Positions 55,708 to 64,000 of a stretch of DNA of 64,000 nt are shown here, in pieces; positions within the stretch are counted from its first letter, which is position 1, and every line of letters begins with the position of its first letter. This DNA is from Candidatus Microbacterium phytovorans (lineage in GTDB: Bacteria > Actinomycetota > Actinomycetes > Actinomycetales > Microbacteriaceae). Both the position numbers and the translations under genes were made by a program. A model generated the notes under the pieces. It searched no databases. It was not told the DNA's origin and saw only the letters and a list, made by a program, of their open reading frames with translations. The stretch lies in the NCBI GenBank assembly GCA_029202445.1, contig CP119321.1, positions 806,001-870,000 on the forward strand, written 5' to 3'.

Positions 55708-57495
55708 ATGGGTCAGGCATCGCCTGATCCGACTCGTCGTCGCCGACGCAGGATCGTCGGGTGGACCGTTGCCGGTCTCCTCGTCATCCTCGTCGGCGTC
55801 GGCGTGTGGGTGACGTCGCGCGTGCTCGTCGTTCGCGACGAGCTCGCGGGGGTCGCCCAGCTGCAGCAGCGCGCGGAGAAGGCTCTCGAGGACGGCGACG
55901 TCGACACGCTGGGCGATGTGGTCTCCGAGTTCGACCGTCGGGCGGACTCCGCTCAGGCGGCTGCCTCCGATCCCTTCTGGCGCGCGGCGGAGATGGTGCC
56001 CGGTCTGGGAGAGAACCTTCACGCCGCGCGCGTCGTCACGACGCAGCTGCACCGCATCGCCCTCGACGTGGCCGATCCGGTCCTGGCGCTCACCGAACAG
56101 CTCACCGACGGGGAACTTCTCTCCGATGGCGCGATCGACGTGGCGCTGGTGTCGTCGGCCGCTGCACCGCTCGACGAGGCTCGGACCACGCTGCGAGACG
56201 TGCAGTCGGTGGTGGACGGCATCCCGCGGGATGGTCTCATCGGTGAGGTGGCGAGCGGCGTCGACGACGTCAGCGGAATGCTGAGCTCTGTCGGGGCCGC
56301 CGTGAGCGGTCTCGCCGACCTCAGCGACGTCCTCCCGGGCATGCTGGGAGCCGACGAACCGCGCCGCATCCTCGTGATGCTGCAGAACAATGCCGAGCTG
56401 CGCTCCGGGGGTGGGATCACGGGGTCGTTCGCCGAACTCGTCGCCGACGGGGGGAAGATCGAACTCACGAGGCAGGCTGACTCCAGCGAGTTCCGTCGGA
56501 CCAAGACGGAGATCCTGCCGGTTCCGGCGTCCACGACCGCCCTCTACGGCGACATCGTCGGGCGATACGTGCAGAACACCACGACGACACCCGATTTCGA
56601 CCTGTCTGCCCGACTGGCATCCACGTGGTGGGAAGGGCTGACCGGCCACCGACCGGACGTCGTCGTGTCGATCGATCCGCTCGTGCTGCGCTCCCTTCTG
56701 GCCATCACCGGTCCGATCACGCTCGAGGACGGGAAGGTGCTCCAGCGCGACGGCTTCATCTCCCGTGTCCTCATCGCGCCGTACCTGCATCGCGAGCCGA
56801 AGGAGCAGACGGTCTTCTTCCAGGACCTCACGGATCGCTTCTTCCGCAGCGTGCTGTCGAGTTCGGCCCCGCCCGCGGCATGGATCACGGCGCTGCGCGC
56901 GCCCATCGATCAGGGCCGCATCTCCGTGTGGAGCGACGATGAACGTGAGGCGGATGTCATCGCCCGCTCCCCCTTCGCCGGAGCACTCGAGCGACACCGC
57001 CGCGCGGGTGGCGATGCCTTCATGGTGTATCTCAACGATGCGACCGGCGCCAAGATGGACAGCAGTCTGCGCGTCGAACTCGGCGCGGTGTCCGGATCGT
57101 GCCGCGCCGACGAACGCACCGAGGTCGCCGTGCAGGTTCGACTCACGAATGATGCCCCCGCCGACGCCGGCGAGAAGTGGCCCTTCAGCATGACCGGCAG
57201 CGGACGCTGGGGAGTGACCGCGGGTCACATCGCGACGGCGATCGCCGTCGCGGCGCCGGCGGGATGGTTCGCCGGCGGGACGACCGTCGATGCAGAGCAG
57301 GTCGTGTCGGTCGACGTGGAGGACGGCGGCTTCCCGACGAGCGCGACCGAAGTCGAGCTCGCTCCGGGAGAGTCCGCGCTCATCGAGGTGCGCTTCGTCG
57401 CCCCCGAGTTGGGCGAGGTCTCGCCTCGGCTCCTGCACACGCCCTTGCTGTTCCCGCCTGACGAACTGCCCGTGCGCGAGCTCACGTGCGGGTGA
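55708..57495 (+). CDS. DUF4012 envelope protein
   Basis: 595 residues with one N-terminal membrane helix (about 16-38, after a run of arginines) and a large external part. The DUF4012 core contains ILVMLQNNAELRSGGGITGSF, which marks the family. The C-terminal ~120 residues look like a beta domain. DUF4012 proteins occur in envelope and polysaccharide loci of Actinobacteria; their role is not known to me. It starts 3 bases after the LAxTG gene, so the two are surely co-expressed and may act together at the wall. Confidence 0.85.
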   Translation: MGQASPDPTRRRRRRIVGWTVAGLLVILVGVGVWVTSRVLVVRDELAGVAQLQQRAEKALEDGDVDTLGDVVSEFDRRADSAQAAASDPFWRAAEMVPGLGENLHAARVVTTQLHRIALDVADPVLALTEQLTDGELLSDGAIDVALVSSAAAPLDEARTTLRDVQSVVDGIPRDGLIGEVASGVDDVSGMLSSVGAAVSGLADLSDVLPGMLGADEPRRILVMLQNNAELRSGGGITGSFAELVADGGKIELTRQADSSEFRRTKTEILPVPASTTALYGDIVGRYVQNTTTTPDFDLSARLASTWWEGLTGHRPDVVVSIDPLVLRSLLAITGPITLEDGKVLQRDGFISRVLIAPYLHREPKEQTVFFQDLTDRFFRSVLSSSAPPAAWITALRAPIDQGRISVWSDDEREADVIARSPFAGALERHRRAGGDAFMVYLNDATGAKMDSSLRVELGAVSGSCRADERTEVAVQVRLTNDAPADAGEKWPFSMTGSGRWGVTAGHIATAIAVAAPAGWFAGGTTVDAEQVVSVDVEDGGFPTSATEVELAPGESALIEVRFVAPELGEVSPRLLHTPLLFPPDELPVRELTCG

Positions 57496-57504
57496 CGCGC
57501 CGCG

Positions 57505-59217
57505 TCAGTCCTTGGCGGCGTCGGCGGAAATCCGCAGGTCGAGCGGAAAGTCGATCGGGAAGCCCCCGAAGAGCAGCTCGGTAGCCCGTTCAGCGCTCGC
57601 GCGTACCGCCGCGGCGACGAGACCGGCCTGGTCGGCCGGTGCGTGCACGATGATCTCGTCGTGGAGGAAGAACGCCAGATGAGCGCGCCGGGAGAACAGC
57701 GGGCCGGATGCCGTGGCCGCTGAAGCGGTGTCCACCAGCGGCAGGTCGACCAGCCGTGTGCGCAGGTCCGCCAGCCACGCCAGGGCCCACTCGGCGGCCG
57801 TCCCCTGCACGACGAAGTTGCGGGTGAAGCGACCGCGGTCACGTCCTGACCGTCGCGCAGCCGCGTCATCGCCCGCCTGCGCTTCGGCATCCGTCGCCCG
57901 CGCCTGCAGCGCGCGCCATCCCTCGGACGGAGGAGGGCTCGAGCGTCCCAGCCAGGTCGTGACGATCCCGCCGTCCTCCCCCTGGCGTGCGGCGTCGTCG
58001 ACCAACGCCATCGCTCTCGGGTAGGCGCGGCGCAGCGCGGGGACGAGGCGGCCGCTGTCGCCCGTAGTCGCACCGTACATCGCGCCCAGCACGGCGATCT
58101 TCGCCTCCTGCCGGGTGGACACGACGCCTCCGGCGACGATCCCTTCGTACAGATCGACGCCGCGCGCCGCGTCGGCGAGTGCGGTGTCGCGCGACATGGC
58201 CGCCAACACGCGAGGCTCGAGTTGCGCCACGTCGGCGACGACCAGCGTCCAACCGGGATCGGCGCGGACGGCGGCTCGCAGTTGGCGCGGAAGCTGCAGC
58301 GCTCCGCCGCCCGATGATGCCCAACGGCCCGTGACGACGCCGCCGGGAACGTATACGGGACGGAATCTCCCGTCCGGTGCCCACTCCGCCAGCCACGCCC
58401 AGCCATTGGCGCTGAGAAGGCGTGTCATCCGCTTGTACGCCAGCAGCGGTTCGATCACGGGGTGGTCGAACTCCGCGAGCTCCCACTTGCTCGTGGAACG
58501 CGCGGCCACCCCCGCGCGGTGGAGCGCGCGGAGCAGCTTCGGCTGGGAGTCGAGGCTCGCGTGCGGGTCGCCCAGCGCGGCACGCACCTCGTCGGCGCAC
58601 GCCTGCACGCGGGTCGGGAGGCCTCCTCCGGCCGGTCGTGACCCGAGCATCTCGGTGAGGATGCGCTCGTGGGTCGCAGCGTCCCATGGAACGCCGGCGG
58701 CGTGGAGTTCCGCGGCGATCAATGCGCCAGCCGACTCGGCGGCAAGGAGGAGCCGGAGTCGGTCGGGATGCGTGGACGACGCGACGGCGCGCTGCTGGCG
58801 GCGGAATTCGAGGAGGACCTCGTCGGGGTGCTCAGGGGTGCCCCCCTTCTCCTCCAGCCCGAACAGGGTGTCACTCGCGGTCTCGTCGGCGGCGGGCGCA
58901 TGTGACCACGACACGGCCGCACGGAGGTCGGCGGCATCCGTGACGAGAGCACTCCCGTGCAGGATGGCGTGGCTCAGGCGCAGGTCATGACAGCGCGATA
59001 CGGACACGCCTTCCGCCAGCAGCGACGGATACCAGCGCGCGGTGTCCGACCATATCCAACGGTGAGCCGTCGAGTGGGAGGCGATGACCCCGGGGAGCTC
59101 GCGACGCGGCACCTTCCGGCGCGAGATCTCCTCGCCGGTCGCGGTCACCTCGATGAGGGTGAGGTCGGAGGCCTCCTGGCCGGCGACGAGGGTCCACGCC
59201 GGTCCGCCCGTCGTCAT
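57505..59217 (-). CDS. Family A DNA polymerase-like protein (annotated family: bifunctional 3'-5' exonuclease/DNA polymerase)
   Basis: 570 residues. Polymerase motifs are present: A VVADVAQLEPRVLAAMSRD (metal Asp), B RQEAKIAVLGAMYG (template/dNTP-binding Arg and Lys), C FFLHDEIIVHAP (second metal Asp). Motif B has Leu where PolA has Phe. The first ~190 residues correspond to the exonuclease region, but the DxE and later Asp/Tyr motifs are not evident, so proofreading is doubtful. There is no 5' nuclease domain. This shorter polymerase exists alongside true PolA in many Actinobacteria; its role is probably in repair. It follows the zinc-ribbon gene by 19 bases. Confidence 0.88.
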   Translation of the reverse strand: MTTGGPAWTLVAGQEASDLTLIEVTATGEEISRRKVPRRELPGVIASHSTAHRWIWSDTARWYPSLLAEGVSVSRCHDLRLSHAILHGSALVTDAADLRAAVSWSHAPAADETASDTLFGLEEKGGTPEHPDEVLLEFRRQQRAVASSTHPDRLRLLLAAESAGALIAAELHAAGVPWDAATHERILTEMLGSRPAGGGLPTRVQACADEVRAALGDPHASLDSQPKLLRALHRAGVAARSTSKWELAEFDHPVIEPLLAYKRMTRLLSANGWAWLAEWAPDGRFRPVYVPGGVVTGRWASSGGGALQLPRQLRAAVRADPGWTLVVADVAQLEPRVLAAMSRDTALADAARGVDLYEGIVAGGVVSTRQEAKIAVLGAMYGATTGDSGRLVPALRRAYPRAMALVDDAARQGEDGGIVTTWLGRSSPPPSEGWRALQARATDAEAQAGDDAAARRSGRDRGRFTRNFVVQGTAAEWALAWLADLRTRLVDLPLVDTASAATASGPLFSRRAHLAFFLHDEIIVHAPADQAGLVAAAVRASAERATELLFGGFPIDFPLDLRISADAAKD

Positions 59218-59236
59218 GGCATGCGCGGCGTCATGC

Positions 59237-59968
59237 TCACAGGCCGGACTCGTCGGTGCGCACGAGGATGCATCCGCACTCGGGGCACGTCACCACGTCG
59301 TCGTCGGCTGCCTGGCGAAGGGTGTGGAGATCGGTGCCGGCGAGCACCATGCGGCATCCTTCGCACGTGCGTTGGCGCAGGAGTGCGGCGCCCGTGCCTC
59401 GCACGGCGAGCTTCTCGTACAGGGCGAGGAGATCCTCCGGCAACGAGGATGCCAGCGCCGACCGGTCGCGGCCGGCGGCTTCCCCTCGTGCCGTCGCGGC
59501 GGCGACGTCGGCCTTTGCTGCCGCACTCAGGCGCGCGCCTTCGTCGTTCGTCGTGGCGATGAGCGTCTCCTGGGCCGCGACGTCGCTCGCCGCGAGGTCG
59601 AGCCGCTCCATCAGTTCCAGTTCGGCGTCCTCGAGGTCGCTCTTGCGCTTCGCGAGCGATGCGATCTCATGCTCGAGGCCCTGGGCGTCCTTCGGGTTGG
59701 TGACCGCTGTCAGACGTTCCGCGTCTCGGGCGGCGCGGGCATCGACCACGGCCACGTCGGACTCGACGCGAGAGAGTTCGGCCGCGATGTCGTCGCGGAC
59801 ACCGAGGAGCCGCGTGAGCTCGGTCGACTGGGTCTGGCGCTGCGCGAGGAGCTCCTGCACTCGAGCGGCCTGCTCCGGGTTGCGCCGGGCGTGATCGGCA
59901 GCTCGCACGGTCGCATCGAGGGCGGCAAGGTCGACGAGGCGGAGCTGGTCTTCGGGGCGCGCTTTCAC
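59237..59968 (-). CDS. C4 zinc-ribbon, coiled-coil protein
   Basis: 243 residues: a long antiparallel coiled coil (about 10-185, e.g. VQELLAQRQTQSTELTRLLG) capped by a C4 zinc ribbon (CEGCRMVL and CPECGCIL). The family (CT398/Rv2229c-like) is widespread and generally sits near Nif3-like or RNase H genes; a role in transport or nucleic-acid handling has been suggested, unproven. GTG 59968 is supported by a TAGGTT -10 box 7 bases upstream. Confidence 0.88.
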   Translation of the reverse strand: MKARPEDQLRLVDLAALDATVRAADHARRNPEQAARVQELLAQRQTQSTELTRLLGVRDDIAAELSRVESDVAVVDARAARDAERLTAVTNPKDAQGLEHEIASLAKRKSDLEDAELELMERLDLAASDVAAQETLIATTNDEGARLSAAAKADVAAATARGEAAGRDRSALASSLPEDLLALYEKLAVRGTGAALLRQRTCEGCRMVLAGTDLHTLRQAADDDVVTCPECGCILVRTDESGL

Positions 59969-59981
59969 GCCTCCCAACCTA
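59969..59981 (-). promoter_or_regulatory. Leaderless -10 box for the zinc-ribbon gene
   Basis: TAGGTT at 59981-59976, seven bases (GGGAGGC), then GTG 59968. The spacer also contains GGGAGG, but too close to the start to act as a normal ribosome site. Confidence 0.5.
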
Positions 59982-60095
59982 CCGCGCCGCGCAGACACCG
60001 CAGCGGACGCACCTCGACCCGGCACGGTGGTGGACCCGCGCGGGGAGCGACGTGCCCACTAGCATGTGGTCCCTGACGAACGGAGGAGCATTCCG

Positions 60096-61598
60096 ATGAG
60101 CGTGATGCGCACGAAGTCGGTAGAGCGGTCCATCGCCGACACCGAGGAGCCGGAGTTCCGGCTCAAGAAGTCTCTGTCCGCCTTCGACCTCACGGTCTTC
60201 GGCGTCGGCGTCGTGATCGGCGCCGGCATCTTCACCCTCACGGGACGTGTCGCCCACGAGGTGGCGGGGCCGGCGATCGTCATCAGTTTCGTCGTGGCCG
60301 CTATCGCGTGCGGACTCGCGGCGATGTGCTACGCGGAGTTCGCGTCGACAGTTCCCGTGTCCGGTTCGGCCTACACCTTCTCCTACGCGTCGCTCGGTGA
60401 GCTCCTGGCGTGGATCATCGGTTGGGACCTCATCCTCGAGATGTTCCTGGGGGCGGGGGTCGTCGCGCAGGGATGGAGCGCGTACCTCGGAGTCCTGCTG
60501 GACCAACTCGGGATGCCGATACCCGCCGAGATCGGCTACGGCGGCATCGTGGATGTGATGGCCATCGTGCTCGTGCTCGTGCTGGGCGCACTCATGACCT
60601 ACGGCATCCGCGAGTCGATGCGGGTCAATCTGGTCCTCGTCGCCGTCAAGCTCTTCATCGTGCTGTTCGTGATCGTCGCCGGCATCCTCTTCGTCAACCC
60701 CGCGAACTACTCGCCCTTCGTCCCTGACCCTGCGCCGCGGGAGGCGGTCACAGGGCTCACCCAGCCGCTGCTGCAGTTCCTGTCGGGCATCGAACCCACG
60801 GCGTTCGGGCTGGGAGGGATCTTCGCCGGCGCCGCGCTCGTGTTCTTCGCCTACATCGGCTTCGACGTGGTCGCCACGACAGCCGAGGAGACGAAGCGCC
60901 CGCAGCGGGATCTTCCCATCGGGATCATCGCTTCACTGATCATCTGCACGGCTCTGTACTGCGTCGTCGCTCTCGTCGTGACGGGCATGGTGCCCTACCA
61001 GGATCTCGATCCGGCTGCTGCCCTGGCTAACGCCTTCGTCCACCACGGACAGGCCTGGATGGCGACCGTGATCTCTGCAGGCGCGGTGGCGGGCCTCACG
61101 ACGGTCGTACTGACCCTCCTCATCGGCGCGACCCGGATCATCTTCGCCATGTCGCGTGACGGGCTGCTGCCGGTGCGACTCGCGAAGGTCCACCCGACCC
61201 GCCGCACACCCTGGGTCATCTCGATCATCGTGACCGTGGTCGTCGCCGTCGTCGCCGGCGTCACACCGGTCGGCGTCCTCGAGGAGATGGTCAACATCGG
61301 CACGCTGTCGGCGTTCGTGCTCGTCTCGATCGGCGTCATCGTGCTGCGTCGGACCCGGCCCGATCTGCCGCGCGGATTCCGGGTGCCCTGGAGCCCTGTG
61401 CTCCCCGCCATCTCGGCCGCAGTGTGCACCTACCTGATGCTGAACTTGACGGTCGAGACCTGGCTGCGGTTCCTCGTGTGGCTCGCGATCGGATTCGTCG
61501 TCTACTTCGCCTACTCGCGGCGGCACTCGCGCCTGGGCAAGGACGAGGGGCTCTACCTCAACCCGGCCGAGCCGAAGATCGTCGGGCGCGAAGACTGA
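60096..61598 (+). CDS. APC-superfamily amino-acid permease (cationic amino-acid transporter type)
   Basis: 500 residues with 12 or more membrane helices. The opening FDLTVFGVGVVIGAGIFTLTG is the substrate-binding GxGIF region of APC transporters; FAYIGFDVVATTAEETKRPQRDLP is the conserved TM6 region. It resembles the CAT subfamily, which carries arginine, lysine or related substrates, but specificity is not visible. GGAGGAG stands 8 bases before ATG 60096, and a TAGCAT -10 box lies near 60060. It is convergent with tRNA-Val(UAC), 19 bases downstream. Confidence 0.88.
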   Translation: MSVMRTKSVERSIADTEEPEFRLKKSLSAFDLTVFGVGVVIGAGIFTLTGRVAHEVAGPAIVISFVVAAIACGLAAMCYAEFASTVPVSGSAYTFSYASLGELLAWIIGWDLILEMFLGAGVVAQGWSAYLGVLLDQLGMPIPAEIGYGGIVDVMAIVLVLVLGALMTYGIRESMRVNLVLVAVKLFIVLFVIVAGILFVNPANYSPFVPDPAPREAVTGLTQPLLQFLSGIEPTAFGLGGIFAGAALVFFAYIGFDVVATTAEETKRPQRDLPIGIIASLIICTALYCVVALVVTGMVPYQDLDPAAALANAFVHHGQAWMATVISAGAVAGLTTVVLTLLIGATRIIFAMSRDGLLPVRLAKVHPTRRTPWVISIIVTVVVAVVAGVTPVGVLEEMVNIGTLSAFVLVSIGVIVLRRTRPDLPRGFRVPWSPVLPAISAAVCTYLMLNLTVETWLRFLVWLAIGFVVYFAYSRRHSRLGKDEGLYLNPAEPKIVGRED

Positions 61599-61617
61599 AC
61601 CGGGTAGACACAGACGG

Positions 61618-61690
61618 TGGGCCCTGCCGGGTTCGAACCGACGACATCCACGGTGTAAACGTGGCGCTCTACCAGCTGAGCTAAAGGCCC
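61618..61690 (-). tRNA. tRNA-Val(UAC)
   Basis: 73-base cloverleaf: acceptor GGGCCTT pairs with AGGGCCC (with one G-U pair), discriminator A, anticodon loop TTTACAC (anticodon UAC), T loop TTCGAAC. With tRNA-Val(GAC) and tRNA-Val(CAC) it completes the valine isoacceptor set within this window. Confidence 0.95.
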
Positions 61691-61732
61691 TTCGGGTTCA
61701 GTCTACGAGGCTCCGCGCCCTCGGGAAGTGAC

Positions 61733-61738
61733 TAGGCT
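61733..61738 (+). promoter_or_regulatory. Likely -10 box of aceE
   Basis: TAGGCT about 90 bases before the aceE GTG; leader of roughly 84 bases with AAAGG before the start. No other structure recognised in 61691-61828. Confidence 0.4.
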
Positions 61739-61828
61739 GATGGGCGGTGTGTTGTCAGTGCTGAACAAAAGCCGACCGCATCCGTAGCCCCGTCCTGGCA
61801 CGATCTGCCAGATGAAGAAAGGTCGCCC

Positions 61829-64000
61829 GTGACTGTCAACGATCAGGATCCGTACTCGCAGGGCCCGCAGGACAGCGATCCCGAAGAGACCCACGAGTGG
61901 CAGGAATCGCTGCACCAGCTCGTCGAGGCCAAGGGTGCCGGACGTGGTCGTGAGATCATGCTGAGTCTCCTGCACGCCTCCCACGAGCTGCAGCTGAACG
62001 TTCCCCAGGTGCCCACGACGGATTACATCAACACGATCGCGCCCGAGAACGAGCCCGAGTTCCCCGGCGACGAAGAGCTCGAGCGTCGCTACCGCCGATG
62101 GATTCGCTGGAACGCCGCGTTGACCGTGCATCGGGCGCAGCGACCGGGCATCGGCGTCGGAGGCCACATCTCGACCTACGCGTCTTCCGCCTCGCTCTAC
62201 GAAGTGGGCTTCAACCACTTCTTCCGGGGACTCGACGATCCCTCCGGCGGCGATCAGGTGTTCGTCCAGGGCCACGCCTCCCCCGGCATCTACGCGCGCT
62301 CCTTCCTCGAGGGCCGCCTCTCGTCCGAGCAGCTCGACGGATTCCGTCAGGAGAAGTCGAAGGCGCCGGTCGGCATCCCGTCCTACCCGCACCCGCGACT
62401 GATGCCGGACTACTGGCAGTTCCCGACGGTCTCGATGGGTCTCGGCCCGATCAACGCCATCTACCAGGCGATGACCAACAAGTACCTCACCAACCGCGGC
62501 ATCAAGGACCTGTCCAACTCGCGGGTCTGGGCCTTCCTCGGTGACGGGGAGATGGACGAGGTGGAGAGCCGCGGCCAGCTGCAGGTGGCCGCGAACGAGG
62601 GCCTCGACAACCTGACCTTCGTCGTCAACTGCAACTTGCAGCGACTCGACGGCCCGGTGCGCGGCAACGGAAAGATCATCCAGGAGTTGGAGAGCTTCTT
62701 CCGCGGCGCCGGCTGGAATGTCATCAAGGTCGTCTGGGGACGTGGCTGGGACGAGCTGCTCCAGCAGGACCGTGACGGCGCGCTCGTCGGCCTGATGAAC
62801 AGCACCCCCGACGGCGACTTCCAGACCTACCGCGCCGAAGACGGCAAGTTCATCCGCGACCACTTCTTCGCACGCGATGAGCGCACCCTCGACATGGTCA
62901 AGGACTGGTCGGACGACGATATCTGGGGCAAGCTGCGCCGCGGCGGTCTGGACTACCAGAAGGTCTACGCGGCCTACAAGACGGCGACCGAGCACAAGGG
63001 TCAGCCGACCGTCATCCTCGCCAAGACGATCAAGGGCTACGGTCTCGGTCACCACTTCGAGGGTCGGAATGCGACCCACCAGATGAAGAAGATGACTCTG
63101 GACGACCTCAAGCACTTCCGTGACTCCATGCGCATCCCGATCACGGACGCGCAACTCGAGGAGAACCCCTACGCGCCCCCGTACTTCCACCCGGGCATGG
63201 AGGACGAGACCATCCAGTACATGGTGGAGAAGCGTCGCGCCCTGGGCGGCTTCCTGCCCGAGCGTCGCACCCACCACGTGCCCATCGCACTCCCCGACGA
63301 CGCGGCGTACGCGTTGCCGAAGAAGGGCTCGGGCACGCAAGAGGTCGCGACCACGATGGCGTTCGTGCGACTGCTGAAGGACCTGCTCCGGGTCAAGGAC
63401 TTCGGTCACCGCATCGTGCCGATCATCCCCGACGAGGCGCGCACCTTCGGTCTCGACGCGTTCTTCCCGACGGCGAAGATCTACAACCCCAACGGGCAGA
63501 ACTACACCTCGGTCGACCGTGAGCTCCTCCTGGCCTACAAGGAAAGCCCGCAGGGCCAGATCCTGCACGTCGGCATCAACGAGGCCGGCGCTCTCGCCGC
63601 CTTCACCAACGTCGGCACTTCGTACTCGACGCACGGTGAGCCGCTCATCCCGGTCTACATCTTCTACTCGATGTTCGGCTTCCAGCGCACCGGCGACGCG
63701 CAGTGGGCTGCCGGCGACCAGATGGCGCGCGGCTTCATCATGGGGGCCACAGCGGGCCGGACGACCCTGACCGGTGAAGGTCTCCAGCACGCGGACGGCC
63801 ACTCGCACCTGCTGGCATCCACGAACCCGGCGACGGTCTCGTACGACCCGGCCTACGGGTACGAGATCGCGCACATCGTGCGGGCCGGCATCGACCGCAT
63901 GTACGGCGGGAACCACCCCGACCCCAACGTCATGTACTACATCACGCTCTACAACGAGCCGCTCGTGCAGCCCGCCGAGCCGGAGGGCGTCGACGTCGAG
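61829..64000 (+). CDS. aceE: Pyruvate dehydrogenase E1 component (homodimeric AceE), N-terminal 724 residues
   Basis: Reading frame open from GTG 61829 to the end of the window; about 190 of the expected ~910 residues are missing. Thiamine-diphosphate motif [19 protein letters not shown] near 240, with [14 protein letters not shown] following; [13 protein letters not shown] and [15 protein letters not shown] are characteristic of the AceE type. The second domain begins near 490 with [16 protein letters not shown]. It decarboxylates pyruvate and passes the acetyl group to the E2 encoded at 43160. AAAGG lies 7-8 bases before the GTG. Confidence 0.96.
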   Translation, partial: MTVNDQDPYSQGPQDSDPEETHEWQESLHQLVEAKGAGRGREIMLSLLHASHELQLNVPQVPTTDYINTIAPENEPEFPGDEELERRYRRWIRWNAALTVHRAQRPGIGVGGHISTYASSASLYEVGFNHFFRGLDDPSGGDQVFVQGHASPGIYARSFLEGRLSSEQLDGFRQEKSKAPVGIPSYPHPRLMPDYWQFPTVSMGLGPINAIYQAMTNKYLTNRGIKDLSNSRVWAFLGDGEMDEVESRGQLQVAANEGLDNLTFVVNCNLQRLDGPVRGNGKIIQELESFFRGAGWNVIKVVWGRGWDELLQQDRDGALVGLMNSTPDGDFQTYRAEDGKFIRDHFFARDERTLDMVKDWSDDDIWGKLRRGGLDYQKVYAAYKTATEHKGQPTVILAKTIKGYGLGHHFEGRNATHQMKKMTLDDLKHFRDSMRIPITDAQLEENPYAPPYFHPGMEDETIQYMVEKRRALGGFLPERRTHHVPIALPDDAAYALPKKGSGTQEVATTMAFVRLLKDLLRVKDFGHRIVPIIPDEARTFGLDAFFPTAKIYNPNGQNYTSVDRELLLAYKESPQGQILHVGINEAGALAAFTNVGTSYSTHGEPLIPVYIFYSMFGFQRTGDAQWAAGDQMARGFIMGATAGRTTLTGEGLQHADGHSHLLASTNPATVSYDPAYGYEIAHIVRAGIDRMYGGNHPDPNVMYYITLYNEPLVQPAEPEGVDVE

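Noticed and set aside
55048..57438. 796-codon minus-strand frame opposite the LAxTG and DUF4012 genes
   Set aside because: The plus-strand genes show signal peptide, sorting signal and DUF4012 motifs; the antisense frame shows none.
61703..63916. A 737-codon open frame on the minus strand opposite aceE
   Set aside because: aceE on the plus strand matches its family along its length; the antisense translation has no family features and contains repeated Val/Leu/Glu runs typical of shadow frames.

Overview
The window is 64 kb of high-GC (roughly 70%) DNA packed with genes on both strands. It looks like core chromosome of an actinobacterium, most likely family Microbacteriaceae and Microbacterium-like. 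Supporting evidence: the Actinobacteria-restricted families DUF3000, DUF3093, DUF3159, DUF3710, DUF4191, DUF4193 and SepH; polyphosphate glucokinase; the glnA1-glnE-glnA2 cluster; an RNase D with an HRDC domain; many GTG starts; and -10 boxes of the TAnnnT type placed 6-7 bases from start codons. I see no prophage, insertion sequence, CRISPR array or integrated element.

Layout. 1-6.4 kb: end of a MocR-type regulator with pdxY, thrS with an HIT protein, an anion permease, an AlkD-like protein and a double-ACT protein. 6.5-7.1 kb: tRNA-Gly, tRNA-Cys and tRNA-Val(GAC) on the minus strand, and tRNA-Val(CAC) on the plus strand. 7.1-13.7 kb: two tandem PemK/MazF-like genes, amtB with a GlnR-type box, zapE, an alpha/beta hydrolase, DUF3000 and rnd. 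13.8-24.6 kb: fadA-fadB, pepN, dxs and acnA (with a large upstream palindrome). 24.7-28.6 kb: dut-DUF3710-DUF3159, DUF3093, DUF4193 and sepH. 28.6-39 kb: a phosphatase-like protein, parC, parE, a small zinc protein, then sigA followed by an unusual translationally coupled operon (CofE-like ligase plus two ATP-grasp paralogues). 39-49 kb: PAC2 protein, pepA, lpd, E2 acyltransferase, an unrecognised membrane protein, DUF4191, RDD and glnA1. 49-64 kb: glnE, glnA2, a SPOR-like protein, ppgK, rnpB, a sortase-substrate-like protein with a DUF4012 protein, a family A polymerase, a zinc-ribbon protein, an amino-acid permease, tRNA-Val(UAC) and the first 724 codons of aceE.

How the genes work together. 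Three themes run through the window. Nitrogen assimilation: ammonium uptake (amtB), two glutamine synthetases and the adenylyltransferase glnE. amtB and glnA1 carry matching four-part GlnR-like boxes 66-67 bases before their start codons. Pyruvate and 2-oxoglutarate oxidation with the TCA cycle: aceE, the two-lipoyl E2, lpd and acnA. Chromosome and envelope maintenance: ParC/ParE, SepH, SigA, ZapE and a predicted LAxTG-anchored surface protein. The least explained unit is the sigA-coupled ligase operon at 34.9-37.7 kb, which I consider the best candidate for an undescribed pathway.

Two genome-wide habits are visible. At least 12 genes look leaderless. The heptamer GGATGCC/GGCATCC occurs about 70 times by eye, several-fold more than base composition predicts.
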